Shown piece after piece: positions 41,778 through 52,363 of a stretch of DNA of 64,000 nucleotides (position 1 is the first letter of the stretch; each line of letters starts with the position of its first letter). The translations under genes and the position numbers were made by a program. Location: assembly GCA_039796935.1 (NCBI GenBank), contig JBDKIV010000131.1:5681-69680 (forward strand), in the 5' to 3' direction. This DNA is from VFMC01 sp039796935 (GTDB lineage Bacteria > Actinomycetota > Acidimicrobiia > Acidimicrobiales > Ilumatobacteraceae). The notes beneath the pieces are model-generated. The model ran no database searches. It saw nothing but the letters and a program-made list of their open reading frames with translations, and had not been told where the DNA came from.

Positions 41778-42863
41778 TCATTCGTCTCGGTGCTCGGGGC
41801 GACTGGCCACAAAGACCTGGTTGAACCCGATCGGTTCGATCACTCGTATGAACTCGAACCCCGCGTCGACCAGCCAGTCGCGCACCTGCTCGTAGGTGAT
41901 CAGCCCGCCCTGGCGGGTGTTGGCCAACATCGTGATGCCCATCTGCACACCGAACGGGTTGTACTTGCGGGTGTTGTCGGCGAAGTAGTCGGCCAGCACG
42001 ATCTGGCCCCCGGGGCGCAACGCGTCGAACGCCCGGCGGACGAGCGCACCGGCAGCCTCGTCACCCTCGGTGCGGCACACGTGACCGAGCATCACCATGT
42101 CGAACGATTCGGGCTCGATGTCGATCTGGTGGAAGTCGCCGGGGCGCAACTCGACCCGGTCCTCGACACCGCGCTCGGCGATCATCGTCTCGGCGAGCGG
42201 GATCACGGCATCGAGATCGTTCACCACGGCGGTCGAACCAGCCGACTGCTCGAGCACCGCGAGCGACCAGGGTGCTCGGCCGGCACCCAGGTCGAGCACT
42301 CGCAGGCCCGGTCGTCGAGTCCAGCCGAGGCGGAACCCGAGGCGCGTGGCGGCGCGGAACTGCGTGGCGAACGTCGCCTGGACCAGTGGCCCGTAGAACG
42401 CACCGGGATCGTTCTCGATCGGGTTGAGAGCCGTGCCCGACCGGATCGTCTCGGCGAGATGTGTCCAGTTCTCGAGCGGGCCGGGCGCCACGTGCACGAG
42501 CGACGCCATCGACGCCGCTCCGCTGGTGCACAGATAGCGCTCGGCGGTCTCGGTGAGCTCGTAGACGTCCTCGACCTGATCGAGGAACCCGAAGGTGACG
42601 AGGGCGTCGAGCAGATGCTGCAGGTGCAACGGCGAGACGTCGAGATGCTCGGCCAGCGCCTCGACCCGGCACGACCCGATCGACTCGATGCCGTCGAACA
42701 CACCGAGGTCGACGGCTGCCACCAGCATCCAGTACGACCCGTATCCCTGGATGATCGCCCACACCGGGCCCGACGGAGGCGGCTTGTAGTCGCGCCATGG
42801 TCGCCCGCGGCGAGCCAGGGTGTGGGTCTTCTTCAGCTCGGGGAACGGTGAGTCGGTGCTCAC
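41778..42863 (-). CDS. SAM-dependent methyltransferase (O-methyltransferase type, with dimerisation domain)
   Basis: Methyltransferase of 361 residues. The N-terminal winged-helix dimerisation domain (about 30-110, VEALAEHLDVSPLHLQHLL) is followed by the Rossmann SAM-binding domain with LRVLDLGAGRAPWSLAVLE and VVNDLD, and a late LRPGGQIVLADYF strand. This layout is that of plant- and actinobacterial-type small-molecule O-methyltransferases (acetylserotonin/hydroxyneurosporene O-methyltransferase-like). A biosynthetic-type methyltransferase inside a catabolic operon is unexpected. GTG 42863 overlaps the dehydrogenase stop by 4 bp. Confidence 0.86.
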   Translation of the reverse strand: MSTDSPFPELKKTHTLARRGRPWRDYKPPPSGPVWAIIQGYGSYWMLVAAVDLGVFDGIESIGSCRVEALAEHLDVSPLHLQHLLDALVTFGFLDQVEDVYELTETAERYLCTSGAASMASLVHVAPGPLENWTHLAETIRSGTALNPIENDPGAFYGPLVQATFATQFRAATRLGFRLGWTRRPGLRVLDLGAGRAPWSLAVLEQSAGSTAVVNDLDAVIPLAETMIAERGVEDRVELRPGDFHQIDIEPESFDMVMLGHVCRTEGDEAAGALVRRAFDALRPGGQIVLADYFADNTRKYNPFGVQMGITMLANTRQGGLITYEQVRDWLVDAGFEFIRVIEPIGFNQVFVASRPEHRDE

Positions 42864-43894
42864 GGTTCGAGGACGATCTTGCCGAAGAAGTCGCTGCGCA
42901 GCATCTTGTCCTGCGCAGCAGCTCCTTCGGCCAGGGGGAACACGCTGTCGATGGGGGCGACGAACGAGCCGCCCGCATACATCGACCACGCTGCACCGAA
43001 CTCTTCGTACCGATACGGGTCGGAGCCGAGGATCTGGATGCCCATGTGGAACATGAAACCGAGCGACGGGATCGTGGCCGTGTCGCCCGTGGTGTTGCCG
43101 CAGTTGACCAGGCGGCCCCTCGGCTTCAGCGAGAACATCGACGGTGCCCACAGCGCCGGCCCGACGTGGTCGAACACGACATCGACACCGGCACCCGCAG
43201 TGACGCCGCGAGCCCAGCCGGCGACATCGACCTCGCGGTTGTTGGCGACGTGATCGGCCCCGAGCTCGAGCGCTCGCTCGCACTTGTCGGCCGACCCCGC
43301 GGTGGCGAGCACCGTCGCGCCGTAGTGCTTGGCGATCTGGATCCCGGCCATCGAGACACCACTACCGGCAGCGTGGATCATCACCGTTTCGCCGGCAGCG
43401 AGACGACCGACGTCGACGAGCGCATGGTGCGCCGTCAGCCAGGCCGTCGGGAACGCCACTGCGTGATGCCACGACATGGCATCGGGGATGGCGTACACAT
43501 GGGTCTCGGGGGCGAGACAGCGCTGGGCGTAGCCGCCCGCGACCGTCCCTCCGATGATGCCGAGATCGCCGTAGAGATCGCCCATGCCCGCCAGCGTGGA
43601 GCCGTCGGGAACCCCGGCCAGCGACGGATCGACGACGACTCGATCACCGACGCTCACCATCGAGACCTCAGAGCCGATCTCGCTGACGGTGCCGACCACG
43701 TCCATGCCGGCGATGTGCGGGAGCGTGAAGCCGGGCATGGTGAACCAGCCGTTGCGCTGCACCACATCGAGGTGGTTGAGGGCTGTCGCAGCGACGTCGA
43801 TCACGACGTCGCGAGGGCCCGGCTTCGGGTCGTCCACGTCGGTGTACTCGAGTACGTCGGGTCCGCCGGGCTGGCGGTAGAGCAGGGCTTTCAC
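42860..43894 (-). CDS. MDR-family alcohol dehydrogenase / quinone oxidoreductase
   Basis: Medium-chain dehydrogenase of 344 residues, NAD(P)H-dependent. The catalytic-domain segment NHLDVVQRNGW replaces the usual Cys-x-Asp zinc site and the following motif is HIAGMDVVGTV instead of GHE, so the catalytic zinc is probably absent or altered, as in quinone oxidoreductases (QOR). The nucleotide-binding motif AAGSGVSMAGIQIAK is clear. The 4-bp overlaps on both sides put it in the same translational unit as the permease upstream and the methyltransferase downstream. GTG 43894 gives the typical N-terminus KALLYRQPGGPD. Confidence 0.86.
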   Translation of the reverse strand: MKALLYRQPGGPDVLEYTDVDDPKPGPRDVVIDVAATALNHLDVVQRNGWFTMPGFTLPHIAGMDVVGTVSEIGSEVSMVSVGDRVVVDPSLAGVPDGSTLAGMGDLYGDLGIIGGTVAGGYAQRCLAPETHVYAIPDAMSWHHAVAFPTAWLTAHHALVDVGRLAAGETVMIHAAGSGVSMAGIQIAKHYGATVLATAGSADKCERALELGADHVANNREVDVAGWARGVTAGAGVDVVFDHVGPALWAPSMFSLKPRGRLVNCGNTTGDTATIPSLGFMFHMGIQILGSDPYRYEEFGAAWSMYAGGSFVAPIDSVFPLAEGAAAQDKMLRSDFFGKIVLEP

Positions 43895-44832
43895 GTGAGA
43901 CCTCGGACAAAGGGTTGGGCCAGCGCTCGCGGCTGGCGGGTACGGGTGGCGAACACGGCGGTCACCACGAGTGCGACCACGTACGGCAACGCTGCGGCGA
44001 GTTGGGCGTTGATCTGGTAGCCGATCACCGGGAGCGCCTGCTGCAACGCGAAGAAGTAGCCGAACACGAGGCACCCGAGCAGCGTGCCGCGCAACGTCCA
44101 CCCACCGAAGATGACGGCCGCGATCGCGATGATGCCCTTGAGGCCGACGTGGCCCGACTCGTACCGCGAGATCGAGATCTGGCCGAGGACGAGCACGGCG
44201 CCGCCGAGACCGGACGTGACGCCGGCGAACACGATGGCCTGCCTGCGCCGCAGGTTGACATGGATGCCCGACACGTCGGCCGCCTGCGGGTTCTCGCCCG
44301 CAGCGCGCACTTCGAGACCCCACCGGGTCCGGAAGACGAGCCACCATGCGAGCGGGACGACCGGCACGATCAGGTACATCGGCCACGGCTGCCCGAACAG
44401 GGCGGCGCCGATGAGGGGGATGTCACTCAGGACGGGGATCTCCCACGCTTCGGCCACCTTGGTCTCGGTGCCCAGGCGGTTGTCGAGGAACAGCGCGAGG
44501 CCGAGCACCAGCAGGTTGAGCGTGAGACCGACGACGAACTGATCGGTCACGAGCCGGTGGCTGAGGTTGGCCTGAACCCAGGCGATGACCACGCCGCCTG
44601 CCGTACCTGCAGCGAGACCGAGCAACGTGCTGCCGGTGTCGGTGTAGACGACCGCTCCGGTGAACGCCCCTCCGATGAGCATCGCCTCGAGCGAGATGTT
44701 GAGTGTTCCGGCACGCTCTGCCACCCACTCGCCGACCGCCGCAAAGGCGAGGACGATCGCGAAGCGCATCATCGACTGGTACATCGTGGCGCTCGAGAGC
44801 ACGTCACCGATGGGTCCGAGGAATGCGACCAT
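43891..44832 (-). CDS. BMP-type ABC importer permease (YufQ/BmpC-like), second membrane subunit
   Basis: Integral membrane permease of 313 residues, about eight to ten hydrophobic helices, of the branched family (BPD_transp_2) that pairs with BMP nucleoside-type binding proteins. It has GTLNISLEAMLIGGAF near residue 41 and the cytoplasmic coupling stretch RAAGENPQAADVSG near 190. Together with the larger permease, ATPase and lipoprotein upstream it forms one importer for a nucleoside, purine or related small molecule. 1 bp separates it from the preceding permease stop, and it overlaps the dehydrogenase by 4 bp. Confidence 0.88.
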   Translation of the reverse strand: MVAFLGPIGDVLSSATMYQSMMRFAIVLAFAAVGEWVAERAGTLNISLEAMLIGGAFTGAVVYTDTGSTLLGLAAGTAGGVVIAWVQANLSHRLVTDQFVVGLTLNLLVLGLALFLDNRLGTETKVAEAWEIPVLSDIPLIGAALFGQPWPMYLIVPVVPLAWWLVFRTRWGLEVRAAGENPQAADVSGIHVNLRRRQAIVFAGVTSGLGGAVLVLGQISISRYESGHVGLKGIIAIAAVIFGGWTLRGTLLGCLVFGYFFALQQALPVIGYQINAQLAAALPYVVALVVTAVFATRTRQPRALAQPFVRGLT

Positions 44833-44833
44833 C

Positions 44834-45987
44834 TCAGGCCCCCTTCACGGCAGCAGCGCGCAGCGCACGGCGGCGGGTGCGGATGAACGAGACGGCCGGC
44901 GGGATGAGGAGCGCGAGCACCAGCAGCGACCGGACGATGTCGACGATCTCCCGCTCGACGCCCGTCGACGCAAGGAAACCCGAACCGGTCCGCAGCGCCC
45001 CGAACACGATCGCGACGGGGATGGCCACCAGCGGACGGTTGCGCGCGACGAGCGCGACGAGCAATCCCTCCCAGCCGACGCTGTTGGCGAAGCCGGGCGT
45101 GTAGCGATAGTTGGCCACGCCACCGGCGAGCATCATCCCGCCGCTGAGCCCGGCCAACCCGCCGCCGATGGCGAGGGCGATCGAGCCTGCCGCCACCGCC
45201 GACACACCCGCCCGCTGCGCCGTGCTGGCGTTCTGGCCCACCATGCGGAGCTTGAAGCCCCACACGGTCCGGGCCATCACGAAGGCGACCAGCAAGGCGA
45301 GGGCGAGCGCGATGACCACCGAGACCGGGAACTCGTTACCGAAGATCCGGATCGACGGCAGCCGGGTCTCGGCGCTCAACTGCCCGCTCGTCTGGGTCCG
45401 GTTGGGCCGGTTCGGGTCGGAGTCGAGCAAGAGCGACTGCCGCGTCAGCATGTAGCCCGTCAACTGCGATGCGATGAACACGAGCAGCAGGGTGGTGATC
45501 ACCTCGGGCACCTTGCGCCAGTACTTGAGCAGCGCGGCGAGCCCCGACCAGAAGGCACCGCCGACGATGCCTGCGGCGAGAGCGAGGATCAGCACGAACG
45601 GTCCCGACCCGCGGGTCGCCACCATCGCCATGCACGCTGCGCCGAACAGGAGTTGTCCCTCCTGACCGATGTTCACGAGGCCGGCGCGGCTCGAGATGAT
45701 GGCCCCGAGGGCGACCACCAGGAGCGGCGCTGCTTCGGCGAGGGTGTCCCCCCACCGACCGGGCTTGCGAACGCTGCCGTCGAGGAGGGAGTTGAGGACA
45801 TCGCGCCACGGGCCACCCGTGATGGCGATCAGGATCGCCGATGCACCGATCGCGACACCGATGCAGAGCAGATAGAGGCCGATGTTGAGCAAGGCCTCGT
45901 TCCGGTTGCGGCGCGTCTCGAGCGGCGCCGGGTCGACCGGTTGCGGCGCGGGGTTGACCGCCGACGCCTCGAGCAGACCGGGATCGC

Positions 45988-45991
<4 letters not shown>
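44834..45991 (-). CDS. BMP-type ABC importer permease (YufP-like), first membrane subunit
   Basis: Permease of 385 residues with an N-terminal cytoplasmic extension (about 30 residues) and about ten membrane helices. LVNIGQEGQLLFGAA near residue 106 and the coupling loop RMVGQNASTAQRAGVS near 250 are characteristic of the family. It forms the heterodimeric channel with the smaller permease. The ATG overlaps the stop of the ATPase gene by 4 bp, so all four transporter genes are translated as a unit. Confidence 0.88.
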
Positions 45992-47574
<1,583 letters not shown>

Positions 47575-47610
47575 GTGGTCCTCCATCGGGTGGTGCGGCT
47601 CGGCTCGGGC

Positions 47611-48777
47611 TCAGCCCGAGTAGGCCTTGCCCTTGATCTCGCCGAACTGTGCTCCGAACTCGCCGGCGGCGATCTTCGCGTACAGGTCGTCCATCGCGGT
47701 CTGCTGCTCGGCCGTGGCGTCGCAGATCTGGGCACCCGGCTGGGTGTCGACACCGACGCGGAACACGCGGATGTCGCCTTCCTTGAACGAGCCGTCGAGG
47801 ATCTCGGCGAGGATCGTGTCGAGGTAGTCGCCGGCATCGAAGCGGACCTGGATCTGGTAGTCGAGGTCGTCGCGGTCACAGGCCTTCGACGAACCAGCCG
47901 ACATGGTGATCACACCGGCTTCGTTGGCCAGCTTCACGACCGGCTCGTGCGCACCACCGAGGTACGGGTAGACGGCGTCGATGCCCTCGGCGACAGCGGC
48001 GTTGAACGCCTCGGTGGCGCCAGCGGTGTTGTCGAAGTCGTACGGGAACGAACCCGTCGGGATCATCTTCATCGTGAATGCCGGGTCGACTGCCTTCAGG
48101 CCGAGCTCGTAGGCGAGGTACGCCTCCTTCTCGAAGTTGAGGTCGCAGCAACCGATGAACGCTGCCGCGTCACCGCCCGACTCCTGCAACAGCAGACCGG
48201 TGGCGTAGCCGGCGGTGTAGCTGATCTCGGACGAGTCGTCCTGGCTCTGTGCCAGACCGGGGGTCTGGGGGTAGCCGGCGCCGCAGTTGCAGTACCAGAA
48301 GATGTCCGGGTACTGCTCGGTCAGGTCGGCCAGCGGATCGGCGATCTCGCTCGCGCCCACCGTGACGACGTCGACACCCTGCTCGGCCAGGTTGGCCAAC
48401 TGGGTCGCGGCGTCTTCGGCGGCGATGTTGTCGACGACGATCGGGGCCTCGAAGCCGTTCTCGGCCGAGAATTCCTCGACCTTGTCGACGAGCGCCTGGT
48501 AGTAGGCGCCGTCGTCGCGCGGGCCGGCAGCAGCGATGCCGAACACGACCTTGCCGTCACCGTTGAAGTCGAGGCTCGACACCTCGACGGGAGCATCGGT
48601 CTCGACCGGAGCGTCGGTCTCGACGGGTGCGTCGGTCTCGACCGGAGCCTCCGTGTCGACCGGAGCCTCGGTCACTGCCGGGGTGGTGGTGTCGGCCGCC
48701 TCGTCGTCGCCACAGGCGGCCATGGTGATGCTCAGCGCAGCGAAGACCGCGACGCCGAGTTTGAACCGTGAAGTCAT
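47611..48777 (-). CDS. BMP-family substrate-binding lipoprotein of an ABC importer
   Basis: Extracytoplasmic binding lipoprotein of 388 residues: signal peptide with lipobox TMAAC (Cys22), an acidic spacer made of five TEAPVE/TDAPVE repeats (residues 36-65), then the BMP/PnrA-like two-lobed domain from about residue 75 with VVFGIAAAGPRDDGAYY, AGYATGLLL and VYPYLGGAH. The family binds nucleosides, purines or related heterocycles. The mature domain has several cysteines (FWYCNCGAG, FIGCCDLN, KACDR, QICDA), more than usual, suggesting disulfides or metal binding. A strong Shine-Dalgarno GAGGAGA precedes the ATG. The ligand is probably the compound degraded by the surrounding enzymes. Confidence 0.9.
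   Translation of the reverse strand: MTSRFKLGVAVFAALSITMAACGDDEAADTTTPAVTEAPVDTEAPVETDAPVETDAPVETDAPVEVSSLDFNGDGKVVFGIAAAGPRDDGAYYQALVDKVEEFSAENGFEAPIVVDNIAAEDAATQLANLAEQGVDVVTVGASEIADPLADLTEQYPDIFWYCNCGAGYPQTPGLAQSQDDSSEISYTAGYATGLLLQESGGDAAAFIGCCDLNFEKEAYLAYELGLKAVDPAFTMKMIPTGSFPYDFDNTAGATEAFNAAVAEGIDAVYPYLGGAHEPVVKLANEAGVITMSAGSSKACDRDDLDYQIQVRFDAGDYLDTILAEILDGSFKEGDIRVFRVGVDTQPGAQICDATAEQQTAMDDLYAKIAAGEFGAQFGEIKGKAYSG
48583..48672 (-). repeat. 18-bp coding repeat, five copies (TEAPVE/TDAPVE)
   Basis: Five units of 18 bp encode an acidic spacer between the lipid anchor and binding domain of the BMP protein. Confidence 0.85.
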
Positions 48778-48795
48778 CTCTTCTCCTCAGGTGGT

Positions 48796-48811
48796 GTTCC
48801 GCGTTGGGAAC
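48796..48811. promoter_or_regulatory. Inverted repeat GTTCC-N6-GGAAC before the BMP importer genes
   Basis: Perfect 5-bp inverted repeat with 6-bp spacer, 19 bp upstream of the BMP protein start. It could be an operator or a leader hairpin. The 130-bp gap 48778-48907 shows no clear TAnnnT promoter. Confidence 0.3.
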
Positions 48812-48858
48812 GATGATGTGTGTCCGAAGACATGGTGTGTTGATGCATGTGCTTGATC

Positions 48859-48874
48859 GACCGGCGTTCCGGTC
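48859..48874 (-). terminator. Hairpin between the RraA-like gene and the importer genes
   Basis: Perfect 6-bp stem GACCGG/CCGGTC with 4-nt loop, 34 nt after the RraA stop. It may end or attenuate transcription between the enzyme genes and the importer genes. The same stem occurs at 39315-39331. Confidence 0.45.
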
Positions 48875-48907
48875 AGGTGATGTCGGGCGCCCTCCCCTGG
48901 CCCTGGT

Positions 48908-49576
48908 TCACCTCCTCAGTTCCTTGACGACATGCGACTTGTGAACATAGGCCGACGTGAGCGGTTGGCCGGCGCGTAGTGCTTCGACGACGCGCGACTC
49001 GCCCTCGGCGTAGCGGAGCGCCGCATCGAGCACGTCACCGCAGGTGTCACGCGTGATGCGAACACAGCCGGATGCATCGGTCACGATCATGTCTCCGGCG
49101 GTGATGACGACCGATCCGACCGTGACGGCATGGTCGATGGCTGCGACATGAGCCCTCCCTGCTGGGCCGACCACCTGGTGGGCCGACGCATAGGTCGGCA
49201 CGCCGATCGCACGCATGTCGTCGACATCGCGAACCGCGCCGTCGACCAGCACGGCGACCGCACCGGCGTTGGCGGCAGCCAACGACAGGATCTCTCCCCA
49301 GACGGCACCCGGTGCCAGGTGTGCATCGGCGATGACGAGCACCTGGTCGCGAAGATCCGAGCTCAGCAACTCATAGAGCGGCATGAACCCCGGACCGTCG
49401 TCGCCGGCGACCAGCCTGACGGTACGGGCGCTCCCCGCACGCGCCCGGTCCGGGCCCACCACCGTGGCGAGCGGTGGCGTGAGCCAGCCGTCTCGACCCC
49501 ACAGTGCCAGCACGTCGGCGATCGCCGACACGGGTGGCACTGCAGGTGGACGTGAGGGGTCGGACAACTCGGACAC
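48908..49576 (-). CDS. RraA-like protein (4-hydroxy-4-methyl-2-oxoglutarate aldolase / oxaloacetate decarboxylase family)
   Basis: Protein of 222 residues with the RraA fold, once misnamed dimethylmenaquinone methyltransferase. The substrate and Mg2+ site is seen as VAVLVDGAVRDVDDMRAIG (near 107-125) and the loop APGAVWGEILS (near 87). In catabolic operons this family supplies class II HMG/CHA aldolases or decarboxylases that split oxo-acids; a role in RNase E control is not expected here. The N-terminal 40 residues are extra. GTG 49576 lies 7 bp after the Rieske gene stop. It probably performs a late C-C cleavage or decarboxylation. Confidence 0.82.
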   Translation of the reverse strand: MSELSDPSRPPAVPPVSAIADVLALWGRDGWLTPPLATVVGPDRARAGSARTVRLVAGDDGPGFMPLYELLSSDLRDQVLVIADAHLAPGAVWGEILSLAAANAGAVAVLVDGAVRDVDDMRAIGVPTYASAHQVVGPAGRAHVAAIDHAVTVGSVVITAGDMIVTDASGCVRITRDTCGDVLDAALRYAEGESRVVEALRAGQPLTSAYVHKSHVVKELRR

Positions 49577-49583
49577 GGTTGCC

Positions 49584-50795
49584 TCAGACGGCCCGCAGCG
49601 TGGGGGAGGTGACCGGTACCGCCGAGTCGGGCCAGTGACGCCGGTAGCGCTGGACCAGCCAGCGGTTGAACTGCACGTGGCTCTCCTCTTGCCACGAGTA
49701 CCGTCCGCGTGGGGCGAAGCGTGAATGCAGCCCGCGCTGCACCTTGGTGGTCGCGTCCTGGTCCTGCTGCACGAACACCTGCACACCCTCGTCGCTCATC
49801 TTGAGCAGGTACTCGAACATCGGGTGCTCGAGGGCCGAGGGGTGGAGCAGGTACCCGATCTCGAGGTCGATCGTGTCGACCGTCTTCGGATGCACGATGA
49901 AGAAGAACGCCTGGTCGGGTGCGGTACCGAAGCAGAGCGTCGGTGGCATCAGGGCGAAGGTGGAACGCCACCGCTCTTCGTCGGTGAGCTTCGGGAACAC
50001 CGGCATGAGCGCCTTGGTGGTCGCATTGAACCCGCCGTCGATGTGGGTGTAGCCGTTGGTACGGAAGATGACGTTCGACGAGTCGTCCCACTCGACCGGG
50101 AAGGCGGCGAGATTGCTCGGGCAGAAATCCTGGATGGTGTGGTGCAGGCGATTGGCGTGATACCCGTCGTTGAAGTTCTCGAACATCACCTTCCAGTTCC
50201 ACGGCAGGTCCGTCAGCGTGAACGTCCCCGGGCAGACCGTGTCCTCGAGCTCGTAGTGCTCGACGAACGGCTCGTACCGGGCCAGCGTCGGGCCGAGCGG
50301 GGCGGCGTCCGCGTCGAAGTTGACGAAGACGAATCCCTTCCAGAGTTCGACGCGCAGGTTGGGCAGGCCCCACTCCTTCTTGTCGAAACCATCGGTGCGC
50401 TCCATGGCGGGCGCTCCGAGCAGACGGCCGTCGAGACCGTAGATCCACTGGTGGTACGGGCAGGTGAACGTGCCGCAGTTGCCCTGGCCGTCGACGAGTT
50501 CCATGCCACGGTGCTGGCACACGCTCGAGAAGGCACGGATCTCACCGTCCTTGCCCCGGGCGACGATGATCCCCTCGCGGTTCACGCGGGTGGTGAAGTA
50601 GTCGCCGTTGTTCGGGATGCGACTGGCCAGGCCGACGCACAACCACTCGTGTGTGAACAGCGTGCTCCGCTCGAACTCGAGGAACTCCTCCTCGATGTAG
50701 ATCTCGGCCGGCAGTGTGCATGCCGTCGCCACGTTCGTGATGGACGCATCGAACGAGGCGAGCAGTTCTGGGGTGAACATGCTGTCGGTGGTCAT
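49584..50795 (-). CDS. Rieske non-heme iron dioxygenase, alpha subunit
   Basis: Oxygenase alpha subunit of 403 residues. The Rieske motifs are CQHRGMELVDG and CPYHQWIYG (about 94-118); the mononuclear iron site is FNDGYHANRLHH (about 210-221) with the two His and bridging Asp. Overall layout matches aromatic-ring-hydroxylating dioxygenase and N-demethylase types (carnitine or glycine-betaine oxygenases also fit). No small beta subunit, ferredoxin or reductase is encoded in the window, so these must come from elsewhere. Its ATG overlaps hyuB by 4 bp, so it is translated with the hydantoinase genes. Confidence 0.9.
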   Translation of the reverse strand: MTTDSMFTPELLASFDASITNVATACTLPAEIYIEEEFLEFERSTLFTHEWLCVGLASRIPNNGDYFTTRVNREGIIVARGKDGEIRAFSSVCQHRGMELVDGQGNCGTFTCPYHQWIYGLDGRLLGAPAMERTDGFDKKEWGLPNLRVELWKGFVFVNFDADAAPLGPTLARYEPFVEHYELEDTVCPGTFTLTDLPWNWKVMFENFNDGYHANRLHHTIQDFCPSNLAAFPVEWDDSSNVIFRTNGYTHIDGGFNATTKALMPVFPKLTDEERWRSTFALMPPTLCFGTAPDQAFFFIVHPKTVDTIDLEIGYLLHPSALEHPMFEYLLKMSDEGVQVFVQQDQDATTKVQRGLHSRFAPRGRYSWQEESHVQFNRWLVQRYRRHWPDSAVPVTSPTLRAV

Positions 50796-52363
50796 GCCGG
50801 GACCGCCTCTGCGGGATCGCCGTACCCTCCGCCACCTGGAAGATCGAGGCGAACCCTGTCGCCCGGGGCGAGCGTGATGCGCTGCTGGGTCCGGACGGGC
50901 TCGTCGTTCACCGTGAACGATCCTGCTTCTCCGGACTCTCCGCCGAAGATGCCTTCGGGCGGGACCGCGAGGCGCGAGGTGACGGCGTTGAGTTGCCACG
51001 GCCGTTCCGTGTCGACCGAGAACTCGATGGTCTGGCCGAGGCCACCGGTCTGACGGCCGCGTCCGCCGGAGCCCTCACGGAGCTCCTTGCGGCGGAAGCG
51101 GATCGGAGCGGAGGCTTCGACGACCTCGATCGGAACCGCCGACACTCCCGTCGGGTACGAGCATGCCGACAGCCCCGGCTTGCTGTAGCGAGCGCCGACA
51201 CCGCCGGCATACGTGAACATCGCCGTGATGAACGGACGTCCGTCGTCGTGGGTGCCGCTCACCTGCATCGTCCAGACGGCGCCCGACCCCTCGGCCATCG
51301 ACTGCTCGGGCTTGATCTGGGCCAGCGCCTTCAACAGGGCGTTCGGCAAGAACATGCCCACCACGTGGCGGGCGGTGCACGGTTGCGGAGAGACCGCGTT
51401 GACGATCGAACCGACCGGCGCCTCGACCTTGATCGGCTCGAGACTGCCGTAGTTGTTCGGCAGATCGGGGTTGAGCACGGCACGGACCGCGAAGGTCGTA
51501 TAGGCGTGCGTGTAGTTCTTGACCACGTTGATGCCGTACGGGCTGGCGCCCGAGCTTCCCTCGTAGTCGACGGTGATCTCGCCTGCCACCGGGTCGACCG
51601 TGATCGCGCAGACGATGTCGATCCGGCTGCCGTCGGCGAGGTCGAGCTCTGCCGACGAGCGGTACGTGCCCCCTGGCAACTCGCGAATGCTGGCTCGGGT
51701 GGCGGCCTCGCTCCGCTCGATGATCTCGTCGGCCAGGTCCTCGATGTCAGCCAGACCGTGCCGTGCGCACAGCGCGAGCAGGCGTTGCGCGCCGACTTCG
51801 CCCGACGCCATCTGTGCATGGAGGTCGCCTGCCATGTGGTCGGGCTGACGCACGTTCGAGAGGATGAACTTCCAGACGTCGTCGTTGCGCTCGCCCGCCT
51901 TCATCAACTTGCAGATCGGGATCCAGAGGCCTTCTTCGAAGACGTCGCGGGCACCGGCACCGATGCCGTAGCCGCCCACGTCGGTGTGGTGGATGGTCGA
52001 GCCGAAGAAGGCGATGACCTGTCCGCCGCTGAACACCGGACACAGCACCGTCACGTCGAGCAACTGACCGGCGGTCTTGTACGGATCGTTGGTGATGAGG
52101 ACGTCACCCGGCACCAGCGACTCCGGCGGGTACTCCTCGAGTACTGCCGATGCTGCCCGAGCCAGCGAGTTGATGTGCCCGGGCGTACCGGTGACGGCCT
52201 GGGCGACCATGCGACCTCGACGGTCGAACACGGCGTTCGCCAGGTCTCCGGCCTCTCGCACGATCGGCGAGAACGCGGCCCGCTGGAGCGCCTTCGCCTG
52301 CTCGTTGACCGTGGCGATCAGGCTCTGCCACAGCACTTCCAGTTCGATGGGATCGAAACTCAT
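50792..52363 (-). CDS. hyuB: Hydantoinase/oxoprolinase B subunit
   Basis: Beta component of 523 residues of the hydantoinase-oxoprolinase family (N-methylhydantoinase, 5-oxoprolinase, caprolactamase, acetone carboxylase relatives). It starts IELEVLWQSLIATVNEQ and holds ITNDPYKTAGQLLDVT, HHTDVGG and, at the end, GGGGYGDP, all diagnostic. With HyuA it would use ATP to open an amide or lactam ring. ATG 52363 has a good Shine-Dalgarno GAGGAG 6 nt upstream. It overlaps hyuA by 4 bp and the Rieske gene by 4 bp. Confidence 0.93.
   Translation of the reverse strand: MSFDPIELEVLWQSLIATVNEQAKALQRAAFSPIVREAGDLANAVFDRRGRMVAQAVTGTPGHINSLARAASAVLEEYPPESLVPGDVLITNDPYKTAGQLLDVTVLCPVFSGGQVIAFFGSTIHHTDVGGYGIGAGARDVFEEGLWIPICKLMKAGERNDDVWKFILSNVRQPDHMAGDLHAQMASGEVGAQRLLALCARHGLADIEDLADEIIERSEAATRASIRELPGGTYRSSAELDLADGSRIDIVCAITVDPVAGEITVDYEGSSGASPYGINVVKNYTHAYTTFAVRAVLNPDLPNNYGSLEPIKVEAPVGSIVNAVSPQPCTARHVVGMFLPNALLKALAQIKPEQSMAEGSGAVWTMQVSGTHDDGRPFITAMFTYAGGVGARYSKPGLSACSYPTGVSAVPIEVVEASAPIRFRRKELREGSGGRGRQTGGLGQTIEFSVDTERPWQLNAVTSRLAVPPEGIFGGESGEAGSFTVNDEPVRTQQRITLAPGDRVRLDLPGGGGYGDPAEAVPA

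Noticed and set aside
48778..48907. A structured RNA such as a purine or guanidine riboswitch before the importer
   Set aside because: Only two short hairpins are visible and no known aptamer core could be recognised by eye; a covariance search would be decisive.
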